A stretch of DNA of 64,000 nucleotides from Wurfbainia villosa. Lineage: Eukaryota; Streptophyta; Magnoliopsida; Zingiberales; Zingiberaceae. The notes under the pieces were generated by a model, which did not search any database, was not told the DNA's origin, and saw only the letters and a program-made list of their open reading frames with translations. The number at the start of each line of letters is the position of its first letter. Position 1 is the stretch's first letter. Position numbers and translations under genes: made by a program. Location of the stretch: NCBI GenBank assembly GCA_025175895.1, contig CM045992.1, positions 94,840,800 through 94,904,799 on the forward strand. The letters are read 5' to 3'. Below, in pieces: positions 1 through 11,154 of this stretch.

Positions 1-1065
1 CTAAACCACTCCTTCTTGACAACACGTCGGAGGTGGAGAAATATCTCACAAGCAATTACAATGTAATATAGAAATACAAGCAAATACACAAATACAATAC
101 ACAAGAAAACTTTCACTGATTGCTTTGATCGCTTTGATTGTTGCTTGCTTTAGATGTCTCTTGAAGGTCTGAAATGTAGTAGCAATTCCCCTCCAATAGC
201 TTTCCAAAAGGCTTGGCGAAATCCTCCCACTTGAGCTCCATTTATAACCTACATCGTCGATTGACGCATCGACCGATCGTGACCATCACGATCGTCCTCA
301 GAGCGTTGTCTCACAACGCCGATCCACGTTGGTTAAGTTCCAACGGATCACACATCGATTGACTAAAGGATCGCGGATCGCTTCTAAGATCGCTTCTCCA
401 TGATGGCTGCCGATCGATCACTAGACTCGTCAATGAACACCGGTCGAACCCATACGATCTAGAGCGCTGATCGACACCTATGTCGATCCGATCGATGTCG
501 GGTAAAACCTCAAACATCAAGCCGCTTTGACCATCCGACAACCAATCTTAGCCACTTGGCCAAGTCCACCTCATCCTCATGGAGTTCCCACCGAAGCTCT
601 CTTCGACCTACGCCCTGGATGCGCCAAGCGCCGACGACTTCATAACACCATCCTTCGTGTCTCATGCCCTCGTATGCTTCCCTTTGGTCTAACTCCATTC
701 GCTCCCCGTCAGGCGGTCCCTCAGATGCACCAAGCGCATGACTTTGTAATGCCATCCTTCACCGACTCAAGGACCCCGAGCTTAGTGAACTTACCAAGTC
801 CTCAAGACTTCCAACAAGCACCAAGCTCAACTGCAATGCATTTCTCACTAGCACCAAGCGACGGGCTTCGCAATGCTTTGATTTTCCCACACCAAGCCCC
901 ATGCTTGGATTTTCCATGTCAACTCCATCTTGGACTTTCCCACACCAAGCTCCATGCTTGGACTTTCCCATGACAATCCCATGTCATGAGTTTTGTCTAT
1001 CATTAAAATACTATCAAAGCACCGCTTGAGTCAACTCGAGTCAACCGGGGCCGATTGCACCAACA
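1..1065 (-). repeat. A2 3' LTR (partial)
   Basis: This aligns by eye with 4550-5728, for example the shared block about a disrupted 'acaacacgtcggaggtgg' near position 20 and its counterpart near 4565. It ends in ..CCAACA at 1065, which is TGTTGG.. when read on the minus strand, next to the polypurine tract. The remainder lies left of the window. Many CAGTCGACTG motifs of the other LTR appear here in shortened CG-containing forms. Confidence 0.85.
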
Positions 1066-1079
1066 ATCTCCCCCTTTTT
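1066..1079 (-). other. A2 polypurine tract
   Basis: On the minus strand this reads AAAAAGGGGGAGAT directly before the LTR start TGTTGGTGCA. This is the plus-strand priming site for reverse transcription. The same tract occurs in B3 (58991-59004) and, with one change, in A1 (52658-52671). Confidence 0.8.
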
Positions 1080-2652
1080 GATGATTGACAAAACTACCAT
1101 CTCAAGTCTACCAATTCTCCCATATTGGCAATTCTCATATCCCAATGAGAATTCCAATGAACCTTAATTGGTAACTTGGTAACTTCTCCCCCTTTTTGAC
1201 ATTACATTAAAAAGGTCCTCTCCAAGGGTATGAATGTCTCATATCCCAATGAGATCTTACAATCTCTCCCTTGGAGGAACACATGCCTACAATCTTTCTA
1301 GTGATCCCATATCACTTAAGAGAGGCAACCAAATTTTCCTCCCATGAGGAAATACATATCCATCTTCCCATGATAGATACCTCCCCCTAGAGGCTTGCTC
1401 CCCCTTGACCATTGCACCAACAATGTCCTTGGAGAGTCCCTAAGCCAATAGGAACATCAAAACTATCAAAATTAAGGCAAAGTTTAACAATGAACTTCCA
1501 TTCACCTTAAAATTGATACTCTCCCTAAACACTTCTCCTAATCCATGTCCAGTGAATTTTCACCCTTTCTAATGCTCTCCCAAGCATGTCCTAGGGTTAG
1601 GAGTAGTTTGGGGACCAAAACACAGCTGAACATGGGCCTAACCACCAAGGTTTACCCGAAATCAACATGTGACAATGATCGACTCTACCACTGATCGAGA
1701 TTGCCATCTGATCATTGGTATTCATTCCATTCGATTGATAATCGATTATAGCAAAGATTTTCGTAAATGAATTTAAATCCATAAGTAAATATACGTAGTT
1801 TTAAAAATCTTGAAAATTCATACGTATAATACTTATCATAAACACTATGGGTGAAAAATATTTGAAAATTATTTTACCCACTAAATTAAGAAATTGATAC
1901 AAAGCCCAAAAGTTAAGAAAAGCTTCAATATTGAGCCCTCTTTGTATCATCCCATTCAATGGTGATAGCTATCAAAAGATAGACTTCACCAAGATTTTCA
2001 AAATGTTTTCAAACTGTTTTTGAAACCTTTAATTCCATTTTCCTAAACATCTCACTGGTATCTAGATGTGTAAAACACATACAAGTCACGTTTTTAGTGA
2101 GATGTGGGGTTTTTGTTCTTTTAATGGTTTCATGCATATTTCTAGGCAATATTATTTGATTCCCATCAAATCATACCATAGTCCTTAATTTCATTTTAGT
2201 TATATGCATGATGATGATTATGGCATAAATATGATTTAACTAAGCATGTGCAAAAATCATGATGTCATGGCATGTGAATGACATTTTAGCATACATGACA
2301 TATAAAGAATAAGTCTAAACATGATCATGACATTTTTAGAGGTAAAAATGAAAAATGATGTCATGACATGACAAGGCAAATAAGTCATGGCGAGTAAAAT
2401 ATACTAAGGTATAAAATACCTAAGTGTTAAATCTAAATTTCCATTTCTAGTAATTTATTCCATTTTTGCCTTAATGTCATTATCTCCCAAGTGTACCATA
2501 AATCCAAAATGACACACCAAAACCTCTAAGACCTATTCGTGCCATTTTAATCATTTTTAACTTCTCAAGCACATTGGCACATCCTAATGTGTCAACTCTA
2601 CTATGGTTTGGTTAACTATCCATCCACTTAGGGTTTACACACCCTAACCCAT
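1080..2652 (-). other. A2 internal non-coding 3' region
   Basis: About 1.6 kb between the gag stop and the polypurine tract, where an autonomous copia element would carry pol. No open frame or recognisable pol motif is visible. The same region is kept at similar length and sequence in A1 (51103-52657, opposite strand), including AT-rich stretches with repeated 'catgacat' words. It is therefore a fixed part of the family and not a random deletion in one copy. Confidence 0.7.
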
Positions 2653-4232
2653 TTAGCGTGAATCGATCATGCTCTTAGGAACCCAATATCTATTGGAGCT
2701 CCTTGGGTTAACAAGGTATTCTCTAGGGATAACTTCCCTAGATACCTTTCTAATGACCCTTTTAGGCTTTGAAGCCTTAGTCAAATGGGTCTTTCCTAGG
2801 TCAACTCTAGAGGTAACTCCCCCAATGACCTTCTTAGTGGCCTTCTTGGTTTTACTTAAGTCCTTGGCCACTAAGCAAACACCATGACTAGTCTTAGGGA
2901 TAACTTTCCTATTAGCCTTGGTTTTCCTAGACCTAGAAATTGTTCCATAATCAAATGAAATATTATGATAAGTCTTCTTGGGCTTAGGTTTGTGACCCAA
3001 ACCTTCCTTGCCCTTAGACCGTTTTTGAACCTTAGGTCTTGACTTTTGGGCATTTGACCCTTGAATTGAATTTTCAATAATCCTAAGGGTTTTCTCCATT
3101 CTCTCAAGTCTTGACCTCAAGACTTGGTTTTCTAACTCCAATTTCCTCAGTTTTGAATTTTCATTAGGTTTTTGGGAAATGTTCTTCCTCTTAGGCATGT
3201 GTCTACCCTTCTTAGGGTTAATGCCTAGATTTTCTTCTATTCCCCTAATGGACTCCTTTGGTAAGATATTTCTAGAATTATGAGTCCTAGGTTTGTCCTT
3301 AGTTACATGAACATGCTTGGCACCTAGGCAAAAATATTTATTTGTACTAGCATGCTTTTCATTAATAATTGTAAGAGAACTAAAATAATTTTTAGCATGC
3401 TTTTTAACTTTAGAAATAGAAGGTGCATAATTTAAATTTACCTTAGGGTTAGCTTTAGAAGCTCCCCCTACATGAGATACACCCTCTTGCCTTTTCTTCC
3501 TCCCCATAGGGCATTGGCTTCGGTAGTGCCCCTTTTTATTGCATTTAAAGCACACAATGTGCTCTTTGCTTCTAGTTGTGGGAACTCTGGCATCCTTTGA
3601 CTTTGGGTTGACTTTTGGTGTCGGTGTTTTCTTCTTAGCCAATTTTGGGCATTTGCTCTTGTAATGCCCTTTCTCCCTACACTCAAAGCATATTATGTGA
3701 TTTTTATTTAAAATTACAATACTTGAGTTACCTAGGGAGGTGGAGGATTCTTCTTGATCACATCTTCCGGAGGTAGATGCTTCGTTTTGACTTTGCCTGC
3801 CAGAGAAACCCTTTCCTCCTCAATGCTAGAGGTGGAGGTCTCCACTAAGTCATCAACATCTTCAAATGTTGTGGGTGCTTCTTCCCCGACATTCTCCTCT
3901 ACTTGTGCCGGTTGGGAGTTTTCTTGGAATTTTATTATCTTATTCCATAGCTCCCTTGCATCCCTATAGTCACCCAATCTAGACCAAATATGATTAGGTA
4001 ACAAATCACTAAATAATTTTATTACCTCGAGATTTGTCTTGAAGTCCTTAATTTGGTCTTGGGTCCACCTTGACTTCTCAATTGGCTTGTTGTATTTGTC
4101 CCTAGGCATCTCAAAACCATTTTCTATAATAATCATAAAATCAAAGTCGATTTCGAGATATACCTCCATCCGTTTCTTCCACCAAGAAAAACCTCCATCG
4201 AATTTCCGTGGATGGATGTTGTAGCCGGCCAT
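2653..4232 (-). pseudogene. A2 gag-like protein, one frameshift
   Basis: The ATG at 4232 gives a start MAGYNIHPRKFDG followed by a copia-type Gag N-terminal domain (WWKKRMEVYLE..). A 1-nt loss relative to A1 near 3800-3806 shifts the frame. The continued frame then carries two CCHC zinc knuckles (CFECREKGHYKSKC and CFKCNKKGHYRSQC), a long Lys-rich region with a coiled-coil-like segment (about 3080-3160), and a C-terminus containing NRYWVPKSMIDSR. Full length would be about 526 residues. Gag binds RNA and forms the cytoplasmic particle. The ORF stops where a protease domain would begin. The second part, about 380 codons, is open throughout, suggesting fairly recent function. Confidence 0.85.
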
Positions 4233-4273
4233 CTTGTAGTGATTGTGTCGGCGGTTAGTCCTCGACAAGCGAC

Positions 4274-4288
4274 TTGGCTCTGATACCA
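4274..4288 (-). other. A2 primer-binding site
   Basis: Reads TGGTATCAGAGCCAA on the minus strand, two bases from the LTR end. It is complementary to the 3' end of plant initiator-Met tRNA, the usual copia primer. Confidence 0.85.
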
Positions 4289-4290
4289 CT

Positions 4291-5728
4291 TGTAGGGGAT
4301 CGATGTGTAAGTGTTGGTCGGCTAGAGGGTGGTGAATAGCCCTCAATCATTCGATGATGGAATACGATTGTTCTCGTTGCGTGCTCGTCTACAATTGTCG
4401 CTTGTGCAGGGGAATACTAATACAAATATGAATACTAACAACAAATACAAACATATGCAAACACACATGATATACATGGTTCGGACCCGAATTGTTTCTA
4501 CTCTACGGGCGAGCTCTCCGAGCTCTAGTTATGCGCACGACACTAACTAAACCACTCTTTCTCGACAACACGTCAGAAGTGGAGAAACCTCTCACAAGCA
4601 ATTACAATGTAATATAGAAATACAAGCAAATACACAAGAAAACTTTCACCGATTGCTTTGATCGCTTTGCTTGTTGCTTGCTTTAGATGGCTCTTGAAGG
4701 TCTGGAATGCAGCAGCAATTCCCCTCCAATAGCTTCCCAAAAGGCTTGGCAAAATCCTCCCACTTGAGCTCCATTTATAACCTGCATCAAGATGATTTCG
4801 CGCGCATCAGTCGACTGATCGTGACCATCAGTCGACTGGTCCTGTAGACGTTGTCTCACAACGGCCAGATCCACGTTGGTTAAGTTCCAATGGATCACAC
4901 ATCAGTCGACTGATGGCACCCATCAGTCGACTGATCCCCATCAGTCGAGTGCTGGTGAGCTCGACTAGCTTCTGTGCCCATGCACACTGCGATCACCGAT
5001 CGCTTCTCTTATGCGATCGGTCGATGTTGTCAATCAACGATCGCATTGCCCTCCCATGGTAGTCGATCGATCACCGACTGCTCGAACACTGGTCGAACCC
5101 TTAAAGCCTAACACAGTCGACTTGCACCTATGCCAGTCGACTGATGTCGGGTAAAACCTCAAACATCAAGATGTTTGAGCATCCGACAACCAGTCTTAGC
5201 CACTTGGCCAAGTCCACCTCATCCCTCATGGAGTTCCCCACTAAAGCTCTCTTCCCTCGGCCTACGTCCCTCGGATGCGTCAAGCGAACGGCTTCACAAT
5301 GCCATCCTTCGCATCTCATGCCCTCGAAGTATGCTTCCCTTTAGGCTCACTCCATTCGCTCCCCGTCCGGCGGTCCCTCGGATGCACCAAGTGCACGGCT
5401 TCGCAATGCCATCCTTCACCGACTCAAGGACCCCAGGCCTAGTGAACTTACCAAGTCCTCAAGACTTCCCACATGCACCAAGCGCATGGCTTCGCAATGC
5501 ATTTCTCACCAAGCACTAAGCGCACGGCTTTGCAATGCTTTGGATTTTCCCACACCAAGCCCCATGCTTGGATTTTCCATGCCAACTCCATGTTGGACTT
5601 TCCCACACCAAGCTCCATGCTTGGACTTTCCCATGACAATCCCATGTCATGAGTTTTGTCTATCATCAAAATACTATCAAAGTACTGCTCGAGTCAAACT
5701 CGAGTCAACCTGGTTCGATTGCACCAAC
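4291..5728 (-). repeat. A2 5' LTR (1438 bp)
   Basis: On the minus strand it begins TGTTGGTGCAATCG at 5728 and ends ..CCCTACA at 4291, the canonical TG..CA form. It includes a TATA-like TATAAATG (4772-4779), a C-run followed by CTCTAG-type sequence near its 3' end, and several copies of the palindrome CAGTCGACTG (about 4811, 4830, 4903, 4923, 5131). A partial copy of the 53-bp repeat expanded in A1 lies near 5540-5640. Confidence 0.85.
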
Positions 5729-6567
5729 AGATGCTTGCAAACACACAACCAAAAAAATAGTGTACCAAGACTTGGTCTTGGATTAGTAGTGTGGGAGAAA
5801 AAAACTTAAAACAATAAACATGAAAAGAATATAAAACTCTGCTAAACCGGTGGTTGCATAGAATCTGAGCGCCCTTGCTCTGATTTCAATTATTGGATCG
5901 GAGAGTCACTAGAGGGGGGGGGGTGAATAGAGATCGTAAAAGTTTGTATTTTTGTTTCGATAAAACCAAAGTATTGCAGTGGAAATAGAAATAAAACTAA
6001 AGTAAATAGACACCTTTGTTTTTTACTTGGTTCACAATCGAAAGGTTGCCACTCCAAGGCCCCGCGATCATAGATTGCGTATGATGGGGCAATCCACTAA
6101 AAGCCTCCTCCTTGTTGGAGGTAGGAGACGACAGTTACAAGAAAAAGATAGAGGAGGAGGTAACACGCCTACCTCTCCTCTTTACAGTAAACAACTCGAG
6201 TACAAGAAGTAAAATAAGTAAAGTAAGACAACAATAATGAAACTATTGACGAATGGATTTGGAATCTCAGCGACTCATTGATGTTAGGGTGGTGTAGCAT
6301 TGTCGTTGAAGCTTGACATTGTAGGAGCACTTTGGGAGCAAGAATGGATGATCTAAAGAGGTGAAAAGCCTCTTCTTTTATAACCCTTCAAACCCTAGCT
6401 CGTTGAGATCCAGATCTGGGTTAAAGCTCCTCATCCCCCTATTTTTGGTGGAGCTTATCTTGACTTTCTACGAGATGATCAGCTTGACCATCAATCGACT
6501 GATGCCCCTCATTAGTCGACTGATGGTAGGATCAATCGACTGCTACTAGCCTTCAGTCGATTGTTAG
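5729..6567 (-). mobile_element. B1: leader and LTR fragment of a B-family element
   Basis: 5729-5890 matches, on the minus strand, the B leader: the TTGCAAG block, the CCAAGAC/GTCTTGG hairpin with CACTACTAAT, and a decayed primer site at 5877-5888 (GCTCTGATTTCA instead of GCTCTGATACCA). From 5891 the LTR follows, starting TATTGGATC where TGTTGGATC is expected, with a G-run near 5913. It is cut on the left by A2 and on the right, at 6568, by the C3 LTR. No coding part remains here. Confidence 0.7.
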
Positions 6568-7667
6568 TGTTGGGTTTCCCCGGCATCGTGGCGAGTGTGT
6601 GTTCGAACACGTTTCATAAACAAGCACATAGCGCAAGCAATAAAAGCAATAAATCTAATTTATTACAACACACACATCACACGCATGAAGGATACAACAT
6701 GTGTAGACATAATCACTATTTAAAATTTTTCAATAAAAGAAAACTTATACTAGGTATACCTGACGGATCACGTGTAGCGGGAATGACATTAACTGTAGCG
6801 ACCATCGCTAGAATCACCTCTGTCCATATCCACACCGAGTATCGTCAGGATAGATTCACAAAGCCACGAGCCTCTCTTCACAAAAGTCACTAGCCTCGAG
6901 TCAAAGACGATGTGATCCGAGAGACGATCACAATCCGAAATAAATTCGGATCCCAAAAATGAGTTTCACAAACTCGCTTGCCGAAAACGGTTTTTGTCAA
7001 CCGTTTGACGAAAACTTAACCCTCCACAAATGAGGATTGCTGGAAATCCAATCCCCGAAAAGTAGACTGCTATTGGAGCACAAAACACCGACCAAACGGC
7101 CTCTCCACATGAAGGAGATCAAGCTGTCCAATAGCTTGTTGTGGAGGAAGAAGGGATCGACCAAAGGCTTGGCTGGTTACTCCTTGGTCGCCGACGCCCA
7201 AGGGAGGTTGGCCGGTGGCTGAGGGTAGCCCAAGGGACGCTGACGGATGGTGGATGGTCGGCGGCGAGGAGAGGGAACAACTCCTATGGCGTGGCGGCAA
7301 GACAAAGGTGGGTGGCGGCAACACCTTGGGCGCCGGCAAGGAGAAGTGGAGGAGAAGGAAAGGAGGCTAGTGTTTTCCAACGCAAAGTTGTATCAAGTAT
7401 CCACAACAACCTTAAGCTATGTTTTTATAGAGAACACATTGTCTTAATCAAGTATTGGTTCATTACCAAAATTCGTTAACCCACTTTAATAACTTAAGTT
7501 AAAGTAAACCAAACCACGTTGGTCTATTTTAAGTTAAAACAAACCGAACCAACTTTGGTTCATTCATTTAAAATAAATCAAACCACTTTGGTTTATTTTC
7601 CACCATTGGATTAGAACCAAACCAATTTGGTTCATCCATCATGTCTTCAAAAGACACAACACATCTA
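6568..7667 (-). repeat. C3 3' LTR, left part
   Basis: Starts TGTTGGGTTTCC, the outer end of C-family LTRs seen at 39179 and 46592. It runs through the AACCAAA/TTTGGTT-rich block (about 7500-7640) and is interrupted at 7668 by the start of C2. The matching sequence resumes at 17042. Coding-looking frames around 7037-7480 are chance frames in GC-richer LTR sequence. Confidence 0.8.
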
Positions 7668-8845
7668 TGTTAGTAATATATGAGAGATGTCCTAAGGCAA
7701 TCGCCTTATGTATGAACCATTTATATGATAAATGAAGATTCACTATTTGAGTATACATGTTTTATGTATTTGATTGGATCTTAAACTCATTTACTGAATG
7801 TCCACGATACGATTCACATCATGAAAGAATTTGTGATTGGATCACAACAAGTGAGTATCTCTACATGTGTAATTGTGATGTATCGGAATTATCCCTAGTC
7901 GATGAATTGATGGATTTGGACACCATCAATTCTGTCGAGACTAGCACGAGGTATACTCCTTGGTGTATCCAAGCATGTGATTCTCACTGGCTGGAGACAT
8001 AGTGATGTCCGGAGTTAATCGTGGATGCTAGTTATGGTAACTAGTTCATTGGAGTGACCAGCCGTAAGACTTCATATGGTTCTCTGCTTATATAGATATG
8101 TCAATGAAGTTCTTACTGTGGCTTAAGTGCGATGTTCCTTTGACTTGCGGTATTCAAGTCATCTTGATCATAGAGACTTATGCTTTGACATCTTAAGCAA
8201 GCATCTCTAAGGAGATGTGGACCCGGGATGATTGGGTATAAGTCGAAGTGATCGAAGGTGTTTGAATAGCCTATAAAGGATTCACCACTCCTTGTGAGGA
8301 GATGTATACCCATGGCCTCTCGTCGGATTGTTACTAAAGTCTTTGGCCAAAGCATTACATGTTTAGAGTAAGGTACTCTTCGATACATGTGCAGTAACTA
8401 GAACCGTGAGGATCGAGGAAATGATACTTGGGCTAGGTGTGACGAGTACTAGTGGGACGACACAATAGACCATGTCCCAACCAAGTGGGTATAAGATGAG
8501 TGAAGGGAATGGGGCACGATTCATTCGAGCTCTTGAAGGGTTTCGTAAATAGTTCGGATCAACCGCTTGATCTTTTGGTTAATTGGGGATCATGATGTAC
8601 TACTAGGTGCCACTCATGATCATTCTATAATTAATGGTTAATTATAGATGGCCAACATAAACCGAGAACCTATTTCACACGCTGGTCACGAGCGTAATCC
8701 AAAGGATTTAAAACGAGCTTGAGAATGGGATTCTCAGACCGAGAGAAACTAGGTTTGGTTGGACCAAACATAAAGCGAGCAAGAAATCGTTTCAGTCGCA
8801 ATGGAAGTGTGGATGAGCTGTGTCTTATGAAGACATAATGGATGG

Positions 8846-8976
8846 ACCAAAATGGTTTGGTTCTAATCCAATGGATGAGAATAAACCAAAGGGTTTGGTT
8901 TATTTTAAACGAATGAACCAAAAGTTGGTTCGGTTCGTTTTAACTTCAAATAAACCATCATGGTTTGGTTTATTTT
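8846..8976. promoter_or_regulatory. Four AACCAAA-type dyads upstream of the LTR TATA box
   Basis: Imperfect palindromes at 8846-8861, 8883-8901, 8915-8931 and 8948-8976, each built from ACCAAA..TTTGGT words about 35 bp apart, lie just upstream of TATAAAAG. The arrangement is kept in the other C LTRs (15988-16130, 21260-21400, 40090-40210, 47500-47630). ACCAAAC-like words resemble plant MYB sites. That they act as an enhancer is inference. Confidence 0.5.
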
Positions 8977-9048
8977 AACTTATCTTAATGGAGCGGGTTA
9001 ACGGGCTTTATGGATATGATCCATTAACCATTAAGAGAATAATTACTC

Positions 9049-9056
9049 TATAAAAG
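9049..9056 (+). promoter_or_regulatory. TATA box of C2 5' LTR
   Basis: TATAAAAG followed by GAGGGCTTAAG. The same octamer is at the equivalent place in the 3' LTR (16204-16211) and, on the minus strand, in C1 (47413-47420 and 40011-40018). It would place the U3/R boundary shortly downstream. Confidence 0.65.
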
Positions 9057-9870
9057 AGGGCTTAAGGGATAATTAAGCCCTAAACCAAAACCCTAAGTTG
9101 CCGCCACCTCTCCTTGGAGAAATTCGAGCCAACTCTCCTCCTCCGCCGCCACCTTGAGGCTCCAACCGCGCCCGTAAGGTGCTGACTCTTCCTCGCCAAG
9201 GCCGAGCTGCTGCCGGAAGTGCCCGTGATCTCCTTCACGTTTGGCATCAAGGTGAGCTCTATCTCCCTTGGTTGGCCGGCGCCTATCACCTCCCCCAAAG
9301 CTGTCCAGTTTTCTGGACAGCTTGTTCTCCTCTCGTCGGAGCGTCGTTTGGACGACGGTTAGTGCTCCGACAGCGGCTAACTTACCGGGGATTTGATCTC
9401 CGGTAATCCTCTGAGGTGGAGGACGAAGGATTCGTCAATTGGTTGACGAATACCCCTCCGGAGAAGCGAGTTTTGAGAACTCGTATTAGGATCCGAATTT
9501 GGATTCGGATCGTGATCATCTCTCGATCACGTCGTCTTCAACACGAGGCTAGTAACCCGTACGAAGACGAAGCTCGTGGCTTAGCGAAGTCATCCCGAGG
9601 AACTCGGCGTGATACGATAGAGGACGATTCTAGAGGATCGCCCGTTGATGTCGCTCCCGCTACACGCCATAATGCAAAGGTATAACGTAGATAAATTTCC
9701 TTTTATTGCAAATTTAAATTTACGGTTATGTCTACACTTGTTGTAATATGCATGCGTGTGTTGTGTGTGTTGTAATAAATGTAGATTTATTATTTTTATT
9801 GCTTCCGCTGTGTTCATGTTTACGAAACGTGATCGAACACACACACGCCGCGGTGCCGGAAACCCAACAG

Positions 9871-9883
9871 TGGTATCAGAGCC
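9871..9883 (+). other. C2 primer-binding site
   Basis: TGGTATCAGAGCC, one base after the LTR end, complementary to the initiator-Met tRNA 3' end. Confidence 0.85.
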
Positions 9884-10550
9884 CAGGTTGTTTTTCAACA
9901 TAATCGTAAAATGGTTTTGCGATAGTCATAATGTTATTTCTGGAAATTTTCTAATTTTGGAAATTTAGAAGTATTTATGGAAATTTTTCAATTTTGGAAA
10001 GTCTAGATGTATTTATGGAAATCTTCCACTTTTGGAAAGTTGGAAGTATTTATGGAAATTGATATTTTCCATAAATAAAATATTTGATTAGATTCTGGAA
10101 ATTTGTTTCCTAATTTAATCATGATTTGATTTGGAGAATCAAATCTTAAAATTTTTTATTTCCAAAAGTAGTTTTGATGATTTAGGAAATTGGTTTCCTA
10201 AATTGATTTTCCTTAATCAATTATTTTCATAAATAAAATATGTGATTAGATTTGGAAATTTGTTTCCTAATTCAATCATGATTTGATTTGGAGAATCAAA
10301 TCTTAAATATATTTTATTTCCATAAATAGTTATGACACATAAGGAAATATATATACATGTCATAATTGTATGCCATGTAATTGCATTAGATGCATAACAT
10401 TATGCCATGCGTGTTGTGACATGTAGATGTATGCCATGTATGCCATGTCATGTAAATAATAGTTATTTGCATGCAAAGAGGATGAGACATAAAAACCCTT
10501 AAACAATATTAAAGCCTACACCTTCCATTAATATGGTTAGAACCAGAGTT
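9884..10550 (+). repeat. AT-rich leader with tandem and direct repeats (C2)
   Basis: From about 9945 to 10090, a roughly 45-bp unit with the core 'agtatttatggaaat' recurs about three times. A block of about 80 bp containing 'gatttgatttggagaatc' occurs twice (about 10069-10150 and 10228-10312). Short palindromes such as TTTAGGAAA..TTTCCTAAA are frequent. 10340-10470 is rich in TGCCATGT words. The same organisation is present in C1 (about 45960-46545, opposite strand). No ORF is seen. Confidence 0.7.
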
Positions 10551-10559
10551 CCGTTTCTT

Positions 10560-10998
10560 GTTTGGGTTGTTGGACTCTCTCCAAGCCCGGCTCGAACCCG
10601 AACATGTTCAAACCATGAAATAGTTTAATACTAATATGGTAAGAGTCAGAGGTCAATCGTTAGCTTTGGTTGTTGGACTCTCTCTAAGCTGGGCTAATTG
10701 GTTGAATGCGCTCTAACCATATTAAAACTATTTCCCGATTAATGGGTTGGCTTTAACCTGGAGCATCGGCTTGTTGGACTCTCTCCAAGGTCGATGTAAA
10801 GGGAGGTGAAGTTGGGTGCTATGCATATGATGCATACTTGTTAATGTGTTAACAACTCGATATATGTGTGAACATTCAATTAGTTGATAGCACATTGTGA
10901 TAGTTGCATATACGTGATATGCAATCGGTATAGTTGATACCTACCGTCGTAGTTATGAATGGCTTGTTGGACTCTCTCCAAGGTTGTTCATAACTATG
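10560..10998 (+). other. Array of four stem-loops in the C2 leader
   Basis: The sequence TTGGACTCTCTCCAA (stem TTGGA/TCCAA, loop CTCTC) occurs at 10570-10584, 10774-10788 and 10967-10981, and with one G-U-tolerant change at 10673-10687. Each sits inside a different outer stem: 10560-10568 with 10595-10603; TTAGC 10660-10664 with GCTAA 10693-10697; CATCG 10764-10768 with CGATG 10792-10796; CGTAGTTATGAA 10948-10959 with 10987-10998. All lie between primer site and gag start. The function is not known; a packaging or translation signal is inference. Confidence 0.7.
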
Positions 10999-11154
10999 AT
11001 GGATATCAGCCCATTCGAAGATGGACCTACGATCTCCCGAAGTGATTTTGGGGTTTTTGAATTCGAAAAATGAATGGGATTTATAAATGTATATTGATGC
11101 ATTTTAAAAATCATTTTTCTCATATAAGCTCGTTTTGTATTTCTAAAATTGATC

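Larger units (their letters stand above)
1..5728 (-). mobile_element. A2: gag-only copia-type LTR retrotransposon, 3' LTR cut by window edge
   Basis: Two related LTRs (1-1065 and 4291-5728) flank an internal region read on the minus strand. It has a Met-tRNA primer site beside the right LTR, a gag-like ORF, and a polypurine tract beside the left LTR. No protease, integrase or reverse transcriptase motif lies between the LTRs, so this is a non-autonomous element needing pol in trans. The outer end at 5728 abuts B1 sequence, so A2 inserted into B1. The target duplication cannot be tested because the other end lies outside the window. Confidence 0.85.
7668..9869 (+). repeat. C2 5' LTR (2202 bp)
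   Basis: TG..CA termini, followed by the primer site. It contains a perfect short hairpin (8624-8648), a cluster of dyads (8846-8976) and a TATA box (9049). It differs from its partner at 14814-17041 mainly by short losses at CAG/CTG positions, for example GACGACAC near 8456 against GACTGACAC at 15606-15614. Confidence 0.9.

Noticed and set aside
527..973. 148-codon plus-strand frame
   Set aside because: Lies fully in the A2 LTR and corresponds to LTR sequence in other copies without a conserved frame.
7037..7480. Several overlapping GC-richer frames, also at 9080-9685, 16228-16531 and 20878-21197
   Set aside because: All are at the same place in C LTRs (transcribed U5-side region), in different frames and strands in each copy.
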